The notes beneath the pieces were generated by a model. It was not told the origin of the DNA. It did not search any database and saw only the letters and a program-made list of their open reading frames with translations. The position numbers were made by a program, and so were the translations under genes. Of a stretch of DNA of 64,000 bases, positions 32,708 through 46,319 are shown piece after piece. Every line of letters starts with the position of its first letter. The first letter of the stretch is position 1. Origin of the DNA: Monosporascus cannonballus (lineage: Eukaryota > Ascomycota > Sordariomycetes > Xylariales); assembly GCA_004154925.1 (NCBI GenBank), contig QJNS01000096.1, forward strand, positions 62,001 through 126,000. Direction: 5' to 3'.

Positions 32708-35700
32708 TTATTTCCCCTTTCCAAAGATCTTTGTCCCAAAGATAAAAACCGTAAGTAGCCGTTCTTCAGTAACTGGAAAGATTTCCCTTAAAGCTTTTGC
32801 TAATTTTTACCATAACAGGTCGTATTTAAAAAGAAAAAAGAAAACCGCGATTAAATTAACGCGAATTCCGTAATAAACGCGTTAATTTTATTAAGACGTT
32901 TAGTTCCCAAGTTATTTCGTATTTAAACTGTTTTTATTTTGGGGAACCCGATTATTTTTATTTGGTTAATATCCCGAATTATAATTATTGTACCCGCCGT
33001 TAACGCCCGTTCTGTAACGTACTGGCCATGAATTCGTTAGTTAAAATTAAGGAGGAAAAAATACGTTTACAAAAAAAGTAACGCGAAATGCAGAACTTTC
33101 TAATGGCGTATTAGGAGGCTACCGAAAAGAAAACAAAGGAGTTCGTTAATCGGTTAAAATGTTTTTAATTATAAAACGTTTTTAATAAAAAGGCTTTTAT
33201 AATCTTAAAAGAAAGGTATAAGTTGGATTAATTGGAAAAGCAGGAAAGGTTAGAAAAAAAGCGTCGTTACGTTGGAACGGAATAAGTATAGCTTGTTTCG
33301 GAAATGGACGTTATCGCAAAAGCGTTTATTTTTTTCGACTGGAACGCCGTAAGGCTGGATTTAAACGGGAAACCGTTATCGTTTGCAACCTTAGCTGCGT
33401 TAGAAACGGTCGGTTAGAATTCTGGCGGTAGAACGTCTTAATTAGGTCCATCGCATTCGTTAAATGGTTAAATAGTTCTTACGTATTTTCTTTATGTAAA
33501 TATTTTTCCTATTTAATTAGGTACTGGATTTTATTTTTAATTATTCTGGAATCCAGTATTCGTTTAACTTTGTATTTGTTAAAATCTTTTTCGAATTTTA
33601 AATTTATTTTTAACGGGGCGTTTTTAGGTATTGGTTTAAATAAAAAAAATATGGAAAACAGGATATATTTTTATGTTTTTGGGTAATAACAATTTATAGT
33701 TAGTTTTGAAAATAATTTCGTTAATTTTGAACGGTTTAAATTTTTTGAAATCAAGCTTATTACTGGATCTTTTTGTTTTAATTTGTAAAATGTTCGAAAT
33801 TACGTTTTGTTTTTTGCGTAATAAGTAAACCTTATTTCCTTTTATTAAAATTAATCCCTTAATTTTTTTCTTATTATAATACTGGGTTATCCGTCGTTAA
33901 AGGAATTACAATTTATTTTAAAAACGGGCCTAAATCGTTTTAATTTTTGTAATTAATATTTTTGTTTTTGGAGTAATCGTAATAATTTTTGGTACTTTAT
34001 TAAGCGGTTATTTAGGTCGTTTTATTTTTACATTATGTCCGTATATAGCTGTATAAGGAAATACACCCATATTTTCGTTAATTTATATGTTATAAGCGAT
34101 TTATACTAATGGTAAAAGTTTTACCTAATTATTCTGCTAATAATTAACGTAATTTCGCAAATATTGTTCTAGAGTTTAATTTAATTTTTCGGTTTAGCTA
34201 TTCGTTTAAGAATAATATATTATTAAAAATTTAAGTTTAGTATTAATTTATTTGAAAAAGTTGGTACCGAATTTTAAAATAAATAACGTATTTCGGTTTA
34301 AAACGATTTTTTCAAATATTTTATATTTGTTAAAGTATTATTTAATAAAGGCGTAAGCTAATTATTCTGCCGTTATATTTTTTTTAAAAAATAAAAAGTA
34401 CCTATATTTGGTAAATCTGTTAATAATTATTTATATTCCGTCGTATTTAACTTTAATAATTAGGTTTTTAAATAAAAATAAGTTAATAATAAAGTCCTAA
34501 GTTATGATGTTCTATATTTTATTAGGAATATTAATAAGTTATAGTAACCCGTAAGGCTTATAACGTATTATCTTAATTTTATTATAAATATTGCAATTTT
34601 TGATTATTTTCTTAATTATACGGCTTAATTTTAGAAAATTATATTTTTCTTATAATTGTCTGGTAGTTTTAAAGATTTCTTGGTATCCGTATAATAGGTT
34701 TTCGTAAAATTCCTTTACGAATTATTTTTATTAATCTTTTGGAATATAAATTTTGCCACGGTATAATAATTGATCTTTTGGTTATCCTTTTAGCTGTTGA
34801 ACTTTTTCTTGTTCCTTTATATCGTAAGAATCCCGGAACCGTATTAAAAATTCGGGAATTGGTTTTTTTACCATTTTATATAATTATATAATACCATCCT
34901 AATTATATTGTAATATCTGCATGCTTTTTTTGGGAACTTTGGAGTCGTAATCGTTTTTACAATTAAAAATATCCGTCTGGATATTTTCTTTTCTTTTGAT
35001 ATAATGTATTTTAAAGTTAAATTTTAACAGAAAAATTATTTAAGCCTTATATTTTTTGTTCAGTTCTTATACTTTCATAAATCAGGTAAAGTTTTTGTAA
35101 TTAAAGTAAATATTAAAAGGTTTTTTCGTTCCGCTAAAAAAAGGCTTTTATTTTTTAAAAGTATTAATAATTGCCAATAACTTTTTGTCATAAATCTGGT
35201 ATTTAAGTTCTGTATTTCGGAATACTTTAAAGTAATATGTTACTAAGTATTATTTGCCGTTACCTTTTTGTTATTCCAAAATTACGTCTAGGGCATATTT
35301 TAAAGTATTTGTTTTTAGTTGTTTTGTTTTATCTAGATTTGGTATCTTTACGATAAATCCGCTGGTAATTACTTTTTTTAATTCCCAGAACGCTTTTTTT
35401 ACTTCCTTTAAAAATTCGAATTTTTTCTTAACGTATTCCTTAGTAGTAAGTTTCGTTAAAGGCTTAATTATATTTTTATATCCCTTAATTAGATTACGTA
35501 CGTAATTCGTAAATCCTAAGATTTGCCGGATATCGGTAACGGTTGTTTTATTAAGGATAAATTAATTTTTAATTATTTCTATCTTAAAGCGTTAAATCTA
35601 AATTTGGCCGGAAATAAAAGTATATCCCAAAAAATCCAGTTTTTACGTATGCTATATACTTTTAGCCGGGTTAATTCGGATATTTGCTTTATTTAACATT

Positions 35701-35822
35701 TAAAGCATTTAGGTAACATACTTCTTATATTTTTCCAAAGTTTCGGAGTAAATTAGGATATTATCAAGATAAACGAAAACAAATTTATTCAGAAATTTTC
35801 TGAACGTAATTATTATTAGGCG

Positions 35823-36134
35823 TTAGAAACTGGCGGGAACATTAATAAATCCTATAGGTATTACTTTGTATTCGTAAAATCCATATATTATCTTAAATGC
35901 CGTTTTCCATTTTTCTTTTTTGGCCATTTTAATACGGTAATAGTTATTACGGAAATTAAGCGCCGTAAACCATTTGGCTTTATTAGCATTTTCCTTTAAG
36001 ATATTTATAAAAATTAAAGGATATCCGTTTTTAATCGTAATATTATTTAATTGTTTATAATCGATCATTTTTCGATAAATAAGGTTTCCGTCTTTATTAA
36101 TTTTTTGTTTGTTATTTTTGGTTTTTAGTACCAT
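35823..36134 (-). pseudogene. Reverse transcriptase fragment of element B
   Basis: An open stretch of 103 codons with the Ty3/gypsy RT order: IYRKMIDYKQLNNITIKN, then KWFTALNFRNNYYRIKMA (consensus ALDLxxAYxxI, with Asp now Asn), WKTAFKIIYGFYEYKVIP and NVPASF. The continuing sequence carries FVYLDNILIYS, so two catalytic aspartates have become asparagine by G-to-A change. A relic only. Confidence 0.85.
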
Positions 36135-39100
36135 AAAAACTAGATATTTAATAAGGGAATTAAAAAATTAAATATATCTTTTTTTTAAATTTAGTTATAT
36201 ATTTTTCCATAAAGTTTTTAACTTTTCTGGATTTATATAATAAATCTTATAAAACTTAGGATAATATTTTTCTTTAATAGGTATCCGGTAATTCCATTAA
36301 CCGTATAACGGTAGTTTGTAATTTTCTTTATCTTTAAATAATTTTTTAAATCTTTAATACTCCGGAAATACCGTAAAGATCTAATCAGAAACCCGTACTT
36401 CCTTAATAATATAGTAAATTTTTCGATTATTTTCATTTAATATCTTATTCCAAAAAAATATTCGTTTTTTCCAATTAATCCGTAAGTTATTAAAATAAAG
36501 CCAAAATATTTTTAAAATAATGTCGTATCCGGAAATATTAGTAATATCTAATAAAACGCGTTTTTAATATCCTTAAATTTGTATTAGGAATTCTTCCGTT
36601 TTTCGAAAAACTTGTTTGTTTTCGTAAGTAAATAGGCTGCCGTTTACCGTACGCAATTTATAGGACTTTAATTTATATTTCCAGGGAATTTAATATTTTT
36701 CTGTTATTATAGGAAAAATAAAATTACTTTTTATTCTGGAATTAATTATAACCTTAAGTACCTTACCTTTATATCAAAAAGGGATCTTAATCTGGCTGCG
36801 CATTCCTTTCGTTATTTCGCATAAGGTTTTATTAATTGGGGCTTTTTGATGCCTTATTTTCGAAAGCCTTTGTAATTTTTTAATTTTTGATAATTTCCGA
36901 TTTAAGCGAACCTTTATTCGTAAACTTTTTTAACAGCATATTTGGTATATTGGTCGTTCTTATACCGGAACCATATTTTTTTGCCGTATTTATATTGGGG
37001 TTTTAAAATTTGGTTTTTTTCTTAAGTTATCCTTTTATTCCGTATTTCCCAAATTATGGAATTAAAGAGATAAATTTCCGAAAAAAGTATTCCTATATTT
37101 AAAAGCTCGTATTAGATATAAAGTATCGGGGAATAATATAGGTATTTTTGCGATATAACCTTTTGACTCCGTTTTGATTCGGGATATAAATAATAAGACT
37201 TAAGGTATTTTGGTTATCGAGAAATTTTAATATATCGGTATTTATCGTTTAGTTCGATAAAAATCTTATTATTTTATCCGGGCCAAAAGTTATTATTTTT
37301 TTTGGCTTTAAAATAAATAAAATAATCGTTTTAATAATAAGTAATAAAATATAATAAATCGTAAAGGTTTACCGATAATATTTTTTTGTAAATAATATAT
37401 TTTAAGAATTCGTAAAACTTTAAGGATAATTATCCGTAATTATTAATATTTGGTCGAAATTAACTGTTTTTTATATATATCTTATATTTCTGGAAATTAA
37501 GATAATATTGGTATTTTAGCTTTATAATTATTATGGAAACCGTTTATTCGGAATAATACTTGTAAACTTTAACCTTAAAATCCTGGCAAATAAAATAATT
37601 TTCGTATTTTGGGTTATCGTTTTGAATTTAAATAGTTATAACAATAATAAATTCTGGCTGGAAGGAAATCGAATTAACTTTTTTTTTTCTTTTTTTGCCT
37701 TATTGTCGGTTTCTTATTTAGCCGTTTTGGCTTTTTTCTGAAATTAAGGAATTTTTCCCTTTTTGGAATTCCTTTTGGCAGGGGAACGATATTCGCTTTT
37801 AAAATGCTCCTTTTTGCCATAATTAAAACATTTTATTTTAAATTTGTTTTTTTTAGGCTTTTTCGAAACGGAATTCGTTTTTTTTAAGGCTTGCCCTTAT
37901 CCTTTTTAATTCGGCTATTAAAGCTTTTATCGTTATTTTGTTTATCGGTTTTTTTCTTTTCGAAATACCGATTAAAAGTTTGTCGGTCGGTAATAATAAC
38001 CTTATTTATATATTTTGTAAAAGATTTAATCTTAAGTTCTATATATAGTTCGTTTTTGACCTAAAATTTCAGATTATTATAATAAAAATAAAATAACGCG
38101 TTTTCTGGTAAATTCGAAATAGCAGTTAAACGGTTAAATTTTATTATATATTTAAATATTAATTTGGTTTAATAAAAAAATAAAATTGCTTAATAACGTT
38201 TTATTCCTTTTCGGGATTGCCGAATAAAATACGTATTTTTTTTCAAAATTTTCGTAATTATTAAAAATATAATTAATAAGGTTTAAAAATTCCTTTAGGT
38301 ATTTTGTAAGGTAATCCGTCAAAATCGGTTCGAACTATTAGCAAATTTATCCGATTAATAATTAAAAGATAGCTATTACTTTTTGATATTCCTCCGGCAA
38401 AGAATTCTTATAAAACTTAAGATAAAGTTTTGCTTAAACCAAAAATTTATTAGGGTCCTTTAATTCGTCGTAAGGTTTAGGGGAAGTTGGCTTATAGCCC
38501 TTAATATTTGGCATTCCATAATAACCAAGGGGTGAAATAACTTTTTCCCGTATCCGAATTATGCCGAATAATAGCAAAGTCGAAACTTTTTCTTACGTTC
38601 GCCTTAGGTCCAGCAAAAGGGGTCGGTAACCGGCCCCTTAGTTTCGCCCTTTAAGGAAACCAAATTAAGGAAAAGCTGGTTTTTTTCCTTTTGTAAACCG
38701 AATATTCTTTTCTTTTAGGGTTCGGACTTTTGTTACTAGGGCACTTAATTTTTCCTTCGCAATAAGTTTTTTTTTCTGGTTTTTGGCCCCATATTTTTTT
38801 TTAATTTTTTCCTTAGCCGCTTTTTCTTCCAACGTTTTTCCCTGGATTTCAATAATATCTTTAAGGGCCGGGATAAGTTATTATCTAGGTTATAAGGATA
38901 ACGGGCCTCCTTAAAATCGAATAATAAAAGGTATTATATTATTAATTAATTGGAAAATTTCTTTAATAAAGGGTAAATCGTTAAATTTTGTTAATAACGT
39001 TTCCTTAGCTAATAACGAAGATCGTATATGTTATTTATTTTTTAAATATCGTCCTATATTATTATTTATACTAAGTTCAAAAAAGCTTATACCTTAATTG

Positions 39101-39144
39101 GGCGGTAAATTATCCGTCGGTTATTAATTAAGGAATTATCAAAA

Positions 39145-39558
39145 TATAACGAACCTATTATATATCTACCTGGAGGTATAAGCAATATCCGAAAAAGGTC
39201 TTAATTTGCAAGTAATAATAAGGCGAAAAATGATTTAATGTATTCGTTAAAAAGTTTTAAGGTATTTTTCTCTTAATTAAAAAACGGTATAATTGCCTTT
39301 GGTTAAAAGCTTAAATTAATAGCTAAAGAACGAAATTAAGTAGGTGCTATTTACATAAAAAACCGATTTATTATATATCCCAACTCCCAAAGTAAATATG
39401 TTATAGATCTATATAATTTATATAATCTGGTTAAATCATTTAAATTATTTAGATCACGGAACAAGCCAAGCTTCCCTGTCCGGAATTTAGCCGTAACAGG
39501 TCCGCGCTAGGCCTTAAAGATAGGTTTCTTAGAGGCAGGAACCCTGGTTCCTGTAACA
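39145..39558 (-). repeat. 5' LTR of element B (414 bp)
   Basis: Right copy, TATAACGAACC... to ...GGTTCCTGTAACA, followed by CCTAA. The last 90 bp are nearly unmutated. Confidence 0.88.
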
Positions 39559-41532
39559 CCTAATGATTTATCGGATTATATCGTTATAGTAATTAAAATT
39601 AACGATCGATAATACGTATAATGTATTAAAGGTATTAAAAAAATAATAGCAAACCCCGATATATAGCTAATATTAACATTTCTTAACGCAATAATACTTC
39701 TTACGATATAAAACCAGGACCCATAAAACTAAAAGCCATTTACAAAAAAAACTAAAGCCAAATTAAGTGCTACAATTACAACAAAATGGGATATAAGATA
39801 TCGTGGTATAAAACATTAAAAAAACCCCATTAAAATAACTAGAAATCAATATTGAAAAGATAATCCAGAAAGAATTAAAAAAAAGAAAATAGGTCTATTA
39901 ATATAATTTAGCTTAAATACAGACCAGATCCTTAATAGCAAAAGATTTAATAGGAATTATTACAATAAAAGATTCGACGAAAAATACGAAAAGCTAGAAA
40001 ATTAGCTTAACAGATATTGCAAACATAATAAAAAGCCCTATAAAGATAATTACGCAAATACTAAAATTGGACGGAAAAGATTTATCCCGGAATACCTAAT
40101 CGATATAGCAAAATATACGCCATATACTGTCGACGACGAAAATATCCCGATTACGAAAAAAAAACAATATATTTACGAACGAATTTCCTGTATATATTAT
40201 AAGAGATTCGATTTTTCAAATCGTACCGGAAATAATAAGGACGATAAATAATAATATCGATTTTTTCGAAATATAGCTTCAGGAGATATCTAATAATTAG
40301 CCGAAGCAAAAAGCTGGTCCGAAAAAAATGCCCGTAAGAAAACCTTTTTTATCATTATTAATAATATAATTATCAAACGGAAAAGGAACTAATCTAGAGT
40401 ACGGTAAAAAAGTATTGTCAAAAAAACTATTACGAATTTTTATTTTTAATTAGCATTTATTATAAATCCTTATAAAAAAGCTATTAAGGAAGAAATACGT
40501 TAGTTTATAAGCGAACTTTAGAACGATAATCAGAATAGCGCATAATAAGATATAATCGTAAATATAAGAAAATAGTTTATACGATAAAGAAAAAAACTGT
40601 AACAAAATCAAGAATAGCTGATAAAATTCGAAAGAATAATATGCCGTCAATAACGGTAAATATAGCAGCTTAACGCGTTAAACGAAAAAAATATAAAAAA
40701 GGTTCGATAGATTCGAATAAGAATTAAAAGAAAAAAGTTATTTATAAAAAAATTGCAGAATAACGAAACCTAAAGAAATTAAAAGGAATTCCTAAAAAAG
40801 GGTTTAAACGCGACGATAAAAAACGTTAATAATTTTATTACTTTAGATATACAAATCGGAACGTATTGGTATACCGTAATAATAAACTGCGGAACTTTAG
40901 GCGGAAATTATATTATACCAAATATAGTTAATAAATTCAAATTGCTATAGATATACAAGTTAAGACCTTATATAACAACAAATACCGAAAATTAAAAATA
41001 ATAACAGAAAATTTATACGTAAAATTAATTACCTCGAGATTTTTATTTAAGGATGATATTAGATAATGAATTTCGATATCGTTTTATTTGAGAATTACGA
41101 TATAATCTTAGGATTACTATAAATAGGCCAGTACGGAATTTTGATTAACGGAAAAATTGGCCAGGTAAAATTCATTTTATTCCTTATTAACAAACGAAAA
41201 AAAAAGAAATTGAAATCTTAATATTCGGTCGATAATAGCGACGAATGCAGATATAAGGATATAACAAAAGCCTTACCACCTATAGGGACAAAACATAAGA
41301 AAAAAAATAGACATCAAAAAAGAATACGATATATCGTTACTATTATTAAAGCGAAATTAAAATAATTGAATAACGATTTAAAACAAGAAAAATAATATCT
41401 TTAAAAATTAAAAGATTTAACTAATATGTCATTATAATATTATAGATATAAGCAACTTTTTAAACAAGAGCTCGATACGAAATTACCAGAATATAACGAA
41501 TAAAACCATAAAATAATTCTTAAAAAAGATTT

Positions 41533-41862
41533 TTGATAAAGTTTTACTCTATTTACAATCTTAGCGGAACCGAATTACGTACTTTTAAAAAATACTTAGA
41601 AAATCGGTTACAAAAAAGATGGATTCGATTTTCGAAATTATTAGTAAGATACCTTATATTCTTTGTATCGAAAAAGAACGAAAAATTGGGATTTATGATT
41701 AATTATCGGCATTTAAATAATATTACTATTAAAGATCGAATACTATTACTCCTAATTACAGAAATAAAAAATGAACTTTACGAAATTAAATGGTTTATAA
41801 TATTTAATCTCAGAAATAAATATAACCTTATTAAAATTAAAAAGGATATAAATAGAAAATAA
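41533..41862 (+). pseudogene. Reverse transcriptase fragment of chromovirus A
   Basis: Open piece of 109 codons with FKKYLENRLQKRWIRFSKLL, FFVSKKNEKLGFMINYRHLN and KWFIIFNLRNKYNLIKIKKD. This is the fingers region of a Ty3/gypsy RT, with the ALDLxxAY motif decayed to IFNLRNKY. It is homologous at the DNA level to 56838-57160 in element C. Confidence 0.8.
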
Positions 41863-44185
41863 CTTTTAAACTGAAATACAGACTATTTCAATATTTGGTT
41901 ATATTAATAAAACTTACGAACGTACTAGTAACCTTTTAACGAATAGTAAACCATATATTACGAGAATACCTCCATATTTTTATCGTTTGCTATTTTGACA
42001 ACATATTTATTTTTTCAAAAACGGAAAAAATATATATAGGATACGTTTATAAAATTTTTCAAGTTTTACAGGACGTAAGACTATTTGTTAACGCGGAAAA
42101 AAGTTAGTTCTATAAGCAAAAAGTGAAATATCTGGGATATATTATTACCTGAGGATATATTAAAATAAATTTTAAGAAAATTACTGTAATTACAGAATAG
42201 CAAACGTTAACGATAATTAAGGAAGTACAGGCATTTCTTAAATTCGCTAATTATTATAGAAAATTTATTCGAAATTGTAGTAAAATAATTATACCCTTAA
42301 TAAATTTTACGAAGAAAAAAAGGTTTAAATAAACGCTAAATACGAAAAAAGTATTTTAGGATATCAAAGATATAATTATTAATAAATTAATATTAATTAT
42401 ATATAATTTAAACCGCCCCGTTAAGCAAAAAACCAATATTTCGAATTACGCGTTAAATATAATTATCGGTTAATAAAATAATGAAGGCAAATTATATCAT
42501 ATTATATTTTTTTCGTATAAATTAAAAAAAAGCCGAACTTAATTATCGTATTCCAAATAAAGAATTTATGGTTATTATTATAGCATTTCGAGAATTTAAG
42601 TATTTTTTAAAAAGAAATTTGTACTAGGTTAAAGTTTATACGGATTATCAAAATTTTACCCGATTTACCACGACCAAAAAATTTATAAAACGAAAGTTGA
42701 AATATTTTAAAAAATTGGCGAATTTCGATTTGGTTATTATTTATAGGAAAAGCTTAGAAAATAATAAAGTAAATACCTTAAGCAAGCGGCTAAACCTCAA
42801 AAGAATTGAGTAAAATCAGTTATATAATTTTCGATACTATTATAAAAAATATTTACGTTTATGATAGAGTATAATAATTTGAGCAATGCTGTTCGATATA
42901 TACCAGAAGATTTAATAATATAATAACGGTTTTCTAAAAAACCAAAAAAAACAAATAAGATATAAGTTTTAGAAAAATACTAAAAAAATCTAATACGAAA
43001 AATATACGAACAATAATTATACGGATATCTAGGGATCCATAAAACTTTAAAACGATTTTAACGGATATATTCCTTTTTTAAAATAAAATTAGTAATACAA
43101 AAAATTATATGGCAATACGATATTTGCGCCAAAACAAAAATTCGACGATATAAGCTATACGGAAAATTATAATTATTATTAATTACAAAACGACCATAAT
43201 ATTTAGTTACATTCGATTTTATTATTCAATTTTCTATATCAAAAAATCCAAATAAAAAATTAATAGTTATATCAAATTTTTCATAAGGTTTTATAGTATA
43301 AATCGGCTTAAATCATAATTTATTTAACGTATTTAAACCGTAAACGGACGGATAAATAAAACAAATAAATTAAATTTTGGAAATTTATTTATAATGTTAT
43401 ATTAATTACGAACAAAATAATTAAATTAAAAAATTCTTAATCGCATAATTAACTTATAATATTAGTTATTAATAAAATATTAAGATAATATTAATAAACG
43501 CAAATTTTAATTTTATTTTAAAAATTTACAAAATAATACGTAATAACGGTTTAATTGATATTAAAATAGTTTTTACGTCAAAATAATTACGATAGTTGTA
43601 TTAAGAAATAAAAACGGAACTAAAATTCGTACGAAATCAAATAAATAAGTATTATAATTAAAGAAACTTAGAAAATTAATTTTTGAAAAAGGAAAAATAG
43701 TTCTTTTTATTATCAAAAACTTTTAAACAAAACGATTTAACAACAAACTTAATTTTAAATATATCGGTCCATATAAAATTATTAAAAAATCTTAAAAAAT
43801 AATTATTAATTAAAATGTTTATTAAAAATTAAATTCCATCCAATTTGTTATTTTTTATTCGAATTAATAGCAGATATAATTAAGGTATATACGGTACAAA
43901 ATAATGTAAAAATAAAAAACAAATAAATATACGAAATAAAAAGAATTTTCGATATTTAAAAACGAAATAAATTTACCTAATACTTGATTAAATAAAAAAA
44001 GCACCCGGATTCCGAAAATATCTAGGAACCCGTTAAAAATCTTATTAGCACTTAACACCTATTAAAGAATTTTTATTAATAATAACGGACGCGTTCCAGT
44101 TAACAGCCGACCAGTTAATAGCCGGGATATCGGGCTAATCGGCCGCGGCCTGCGTTAACGTAATAACCGTAATAGCGGCCTTTAA

Positions 44186-44644
44186 TTATTTTTGCTTTTT
44201 TTCGAAACGCTTAAATTCCTTTATAACTTCCGCACCTTTAATATTTCGACAAAATATTTCGATATTACGATAACGGAATAGCCGTCTTTGTTTTTGCAAA
44301 CGATTTAATTTATTAACAATTATTTATAATATTTCGTAAACTTATTCCTTTTTACGTTTTAAACGATCTTTTTTATCTAAAAGTTTTTGATATTTAATTT
44401 CTAAAGGACCAAAAATATTATAAAGGCCGCTATAATAGATATAATACGTATATTTTAAAATACCCCCAACAACCTTATATTTTATGCCTTTTTTATAACA
44501 AAAATAAAAAAATATTTTGAAACCAAAACGTTTAATATATTTTGAAAGAATAAAAACGTTAATACGTTTACGAAAACGAGATTTTTTTCCGCGATTCGAC
44601 ATAATAAAAATAAAAAAGGAAAAGTTACGTAATAAAAATAACAA
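44186..44644 (-). pseudogene. Antisense ORF of chromovirus A: Zn2Cys6-like plus coiled coil (decayed)
   Basis: On the strand opposite gag-pol, between integrase/chromodomain and the 3' LTR, an open stretch of 100 codons (44644-44342) begins near MSNRGKKSRFRKRINVFI. It continues with a Tyr/Cys-rich section that aligns with the six-Cys pattern seen in copy C, then GPLEIKYQKLLDKKDRLKRK. After a TAA the same frame carries VNKLNRLQKQRRLFRYRNIE and ends around 44186. Basic start, cysteine module and Arg/Leu/Gln-rich helix together look like a DNA-binding regulator. RIP has changed cysteines to tyrosines here. Confidence 0.55.
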
Positions 44645-44694
44645 GCGAATAATTTGATTTTTAGGAACAAAAATCCTGGAAAAGAGGAGATTAT

Positions 44695-45090
44695 ATTATA
44701 ACTTAACGGTTTTGGTTTCCTTATTAACGGTCGGGCCCGCAAAAAAAACAATCTCCGATTATCGCTAAAAGGTTACGTAACCGGCTTAAGGGTTTTAAAG
44801 CGCTAAGTACCTTGAACTCCTTAAGTCGGCAAAGAAGCTTAAAGAGCTTAACGAGCTTAAGAGTTTGAACCGTTTAAGTACCTTAAGCCAAAATAAGGAT
44901 ATATATGCTTATTATTTCTATAGTTTAGATAGCTTTAGTTTATAATACAATATCGTTACTTAAGGCATCCTTGGAATTACGAAACGTAATACGATTACTG
45001 TATCTATTGCTTAGATTCCCACGATACTCCTACCAACATAAACCCGTACGATTAAGGTTTAATAGTTGGTTAAACCCCCTAGCCGTCACA
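44695..45090 (+). repeat. 3' LTR of chromovirus A (396 bp)
   Basis: From TATTATAACTTAACGG to AGCCGTCACA, exactly the same length as the 5' copy. It is preceded by a purine-rich tract (GGAAAAGAGGAG). The 3' two thirds are much less mutated than in the 5' LTR. Confidence 0.88.
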
Positions 45091-45095
45091 TTACT

Positions 45096-45606
45096 GGGAC
45101 AAAACCCAAAATTTATGAATACGTACACGCCTGGATAAATTTAAATGCATTTTGAATAAATGAAGCAGAATTCGGATATTGGCTTAAATCAAATATTTTT
45201 TAAATAAATATTAACAAAATATAAATAAGCTTAAATAAGCTTGCACAGATTCGTATAGGCTTTTACAACTTCGTAATAGCTTTATCGTATCTAAATTAAT
45301 TATATTAACTACGTATACGCGTTATTACCTAAGCTTTTACTTTATTCAGTTTTACTTATTTTATAATAACTTATCCAATTAACCATACCCAGTTTTTTCG
45401 CGAATACTTCTAATTTACTATTTGTCCGGCCTATAAAAAAAAGTTCGTACCGGTTATAAGCCTTACTTCCTTTCCACCATCTTCGCCTATTTCGGACCAT
45501 TTTATCCGACTTCAGAATATTACGGCTATCTCCGTTTCAACTGCTACTAAGTTTCATAAACCGCTATCTATTTTCGCAAAAGCTATTTAACTAGCTAAAC
45601 GGGAAC
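45096..45606. other. Low-copy segment between chromoviruses A and D
   Basis: About 510 bp, moderately AT-rich but with many CpA/TpG left, so only lightly affected by RIP. Around 45440-45600 a pyrimidine-rich stretch followed by a reading frame (SVSTATKFHKPLSIFAKAI) resembles a promoter and the start of a gene. Chromovirus D begins directly after it. Identity unknown. Confidence 0.4.
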
Positions 45607-46027
45607 TGTAACGGCTAGAGAGTTTAATCAACTATTAAACCTTAGTCGTACGGGTTTATGTTAGTAGAAGTATCGTGGGAAACTGAGCAATAGATACAGT
45701 AACGTGTTACGTCTCGTAATACTAAGAGTGCCTTGAGTAACGATATTTTATTGCAAACGATTGGTATTAATAAATATTATAAGCTAAAGCTATTTAAATT
45801 ATGGAAATAATAAGCGTATATATTTTCGTTTTGGCTTAAGATGTTTAAGCGGTTTAAATCTCTGAGTCCGTTAAGCTCTTTAAACTTTTTCGCCGGCTTA
45901 AGGGGTTTAAAATGTTTGGCACCTTAAAACCTTTGAGTTGATTACGTAATGTGTTGGCGGGGGTCGGGTTTTGTCTTTTTCGTAGGCTCGATCGTCGGTA
46001 AAAAGCCAAGATCGTTAGGTTATAATA
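45607..46027 (-). repeat. 3' LTR of chromovirus D (about 421 bp)
   Basis: TGTAACGGCTAGAGAG... to ...TTAGGTTATAATA; reverse complement of the A/C LTRs, including the TTAAGC motif array at about 45837-45930. Confidence 0.82.
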
Positions 46028-46319
46028 CGATTTCCCCCTTTTTAAGATCTTTGCCCTTAAAGATTCAATTATTTGTTTATTAATTCTGGTACGTAACCAT
46101 TTTTTTTATATTTATTATATCGAGTCGTGTTAAAAAATCCCGTTTTCGTAAACGTATTAACGTTTTTATTCTTTTTAAAACGTATTAAAGGTTTTAATTT
46201 TAAAAATATTTTTTTATTGTCGTTATAAAAAGAAAATATAAAGTATAAGGTTATTAGGGGTTCTTTAAAATAGGCGCGTTATATGTATTATAATAGTTGT
46301 TATAATATTTTTATTTTTT

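Larger units (their letters stand above)
32293..39558 (-). mobile_element. Element B: Ty3/gypsy retrotransposon nested in chromovirus A
   Basis: LTRs lie at 32293-32707 and 39145-39558 and open with TGTAACGAACC or its RIP form. The exact target duplication CCTAA is at 32288-32292 and 39559-39563. Orientation is minus. Gag remains are at the right, with a zinc-knuckle ghost at about 37785-37830 (one Cys and His kept, two Cys now Tyr). RT follows (open piece 36134-35823 with IYRKMIDYKQLNNITIKNGY, then TALNFRNNYYRIKMAKKEKW). The active site reads YLDN instead of YLDD near 35760. RNase H and integrase remnants lie between about 35700 and 33900, then a purine tract (GGAAAGGGGAAATAA) touches the 3' LTR at 32708-32722. 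Insertion is younger than A; both are now RIP-inactivated. Confidence 0.88.
31073..45090 (+). mobile_element. Chromovirus A (Ty3/gypsy LTR retrotransposon), host of nested element B
   Basis: LTRs of 396 bp lie at 31073-31468 and 44695-45090; target duplication TCACT (31068-31072) / TTACT (45091-45095). Without the nested 7.27 kb the element is about 6.75 kb, matching copy C. Plus-strand internal remains: gag-like sequence about 31900-32290 continuing after the nest at about 39564, then RT around 41533-42000 (open piece 41533-41862 with FMINYRHLNNITIKD). The RT active site reads Tyr-Phe-Asp-Asn near 41990. RNase H and integrase remnants run to about 43860. A chromodomain ghost lies near 43900-44050, where conserved Trp codons have become stops. 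A polypurine tract precedes the 3' LTR. All coding is destroyed by RIP-type changes. Confidence 0.88.
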
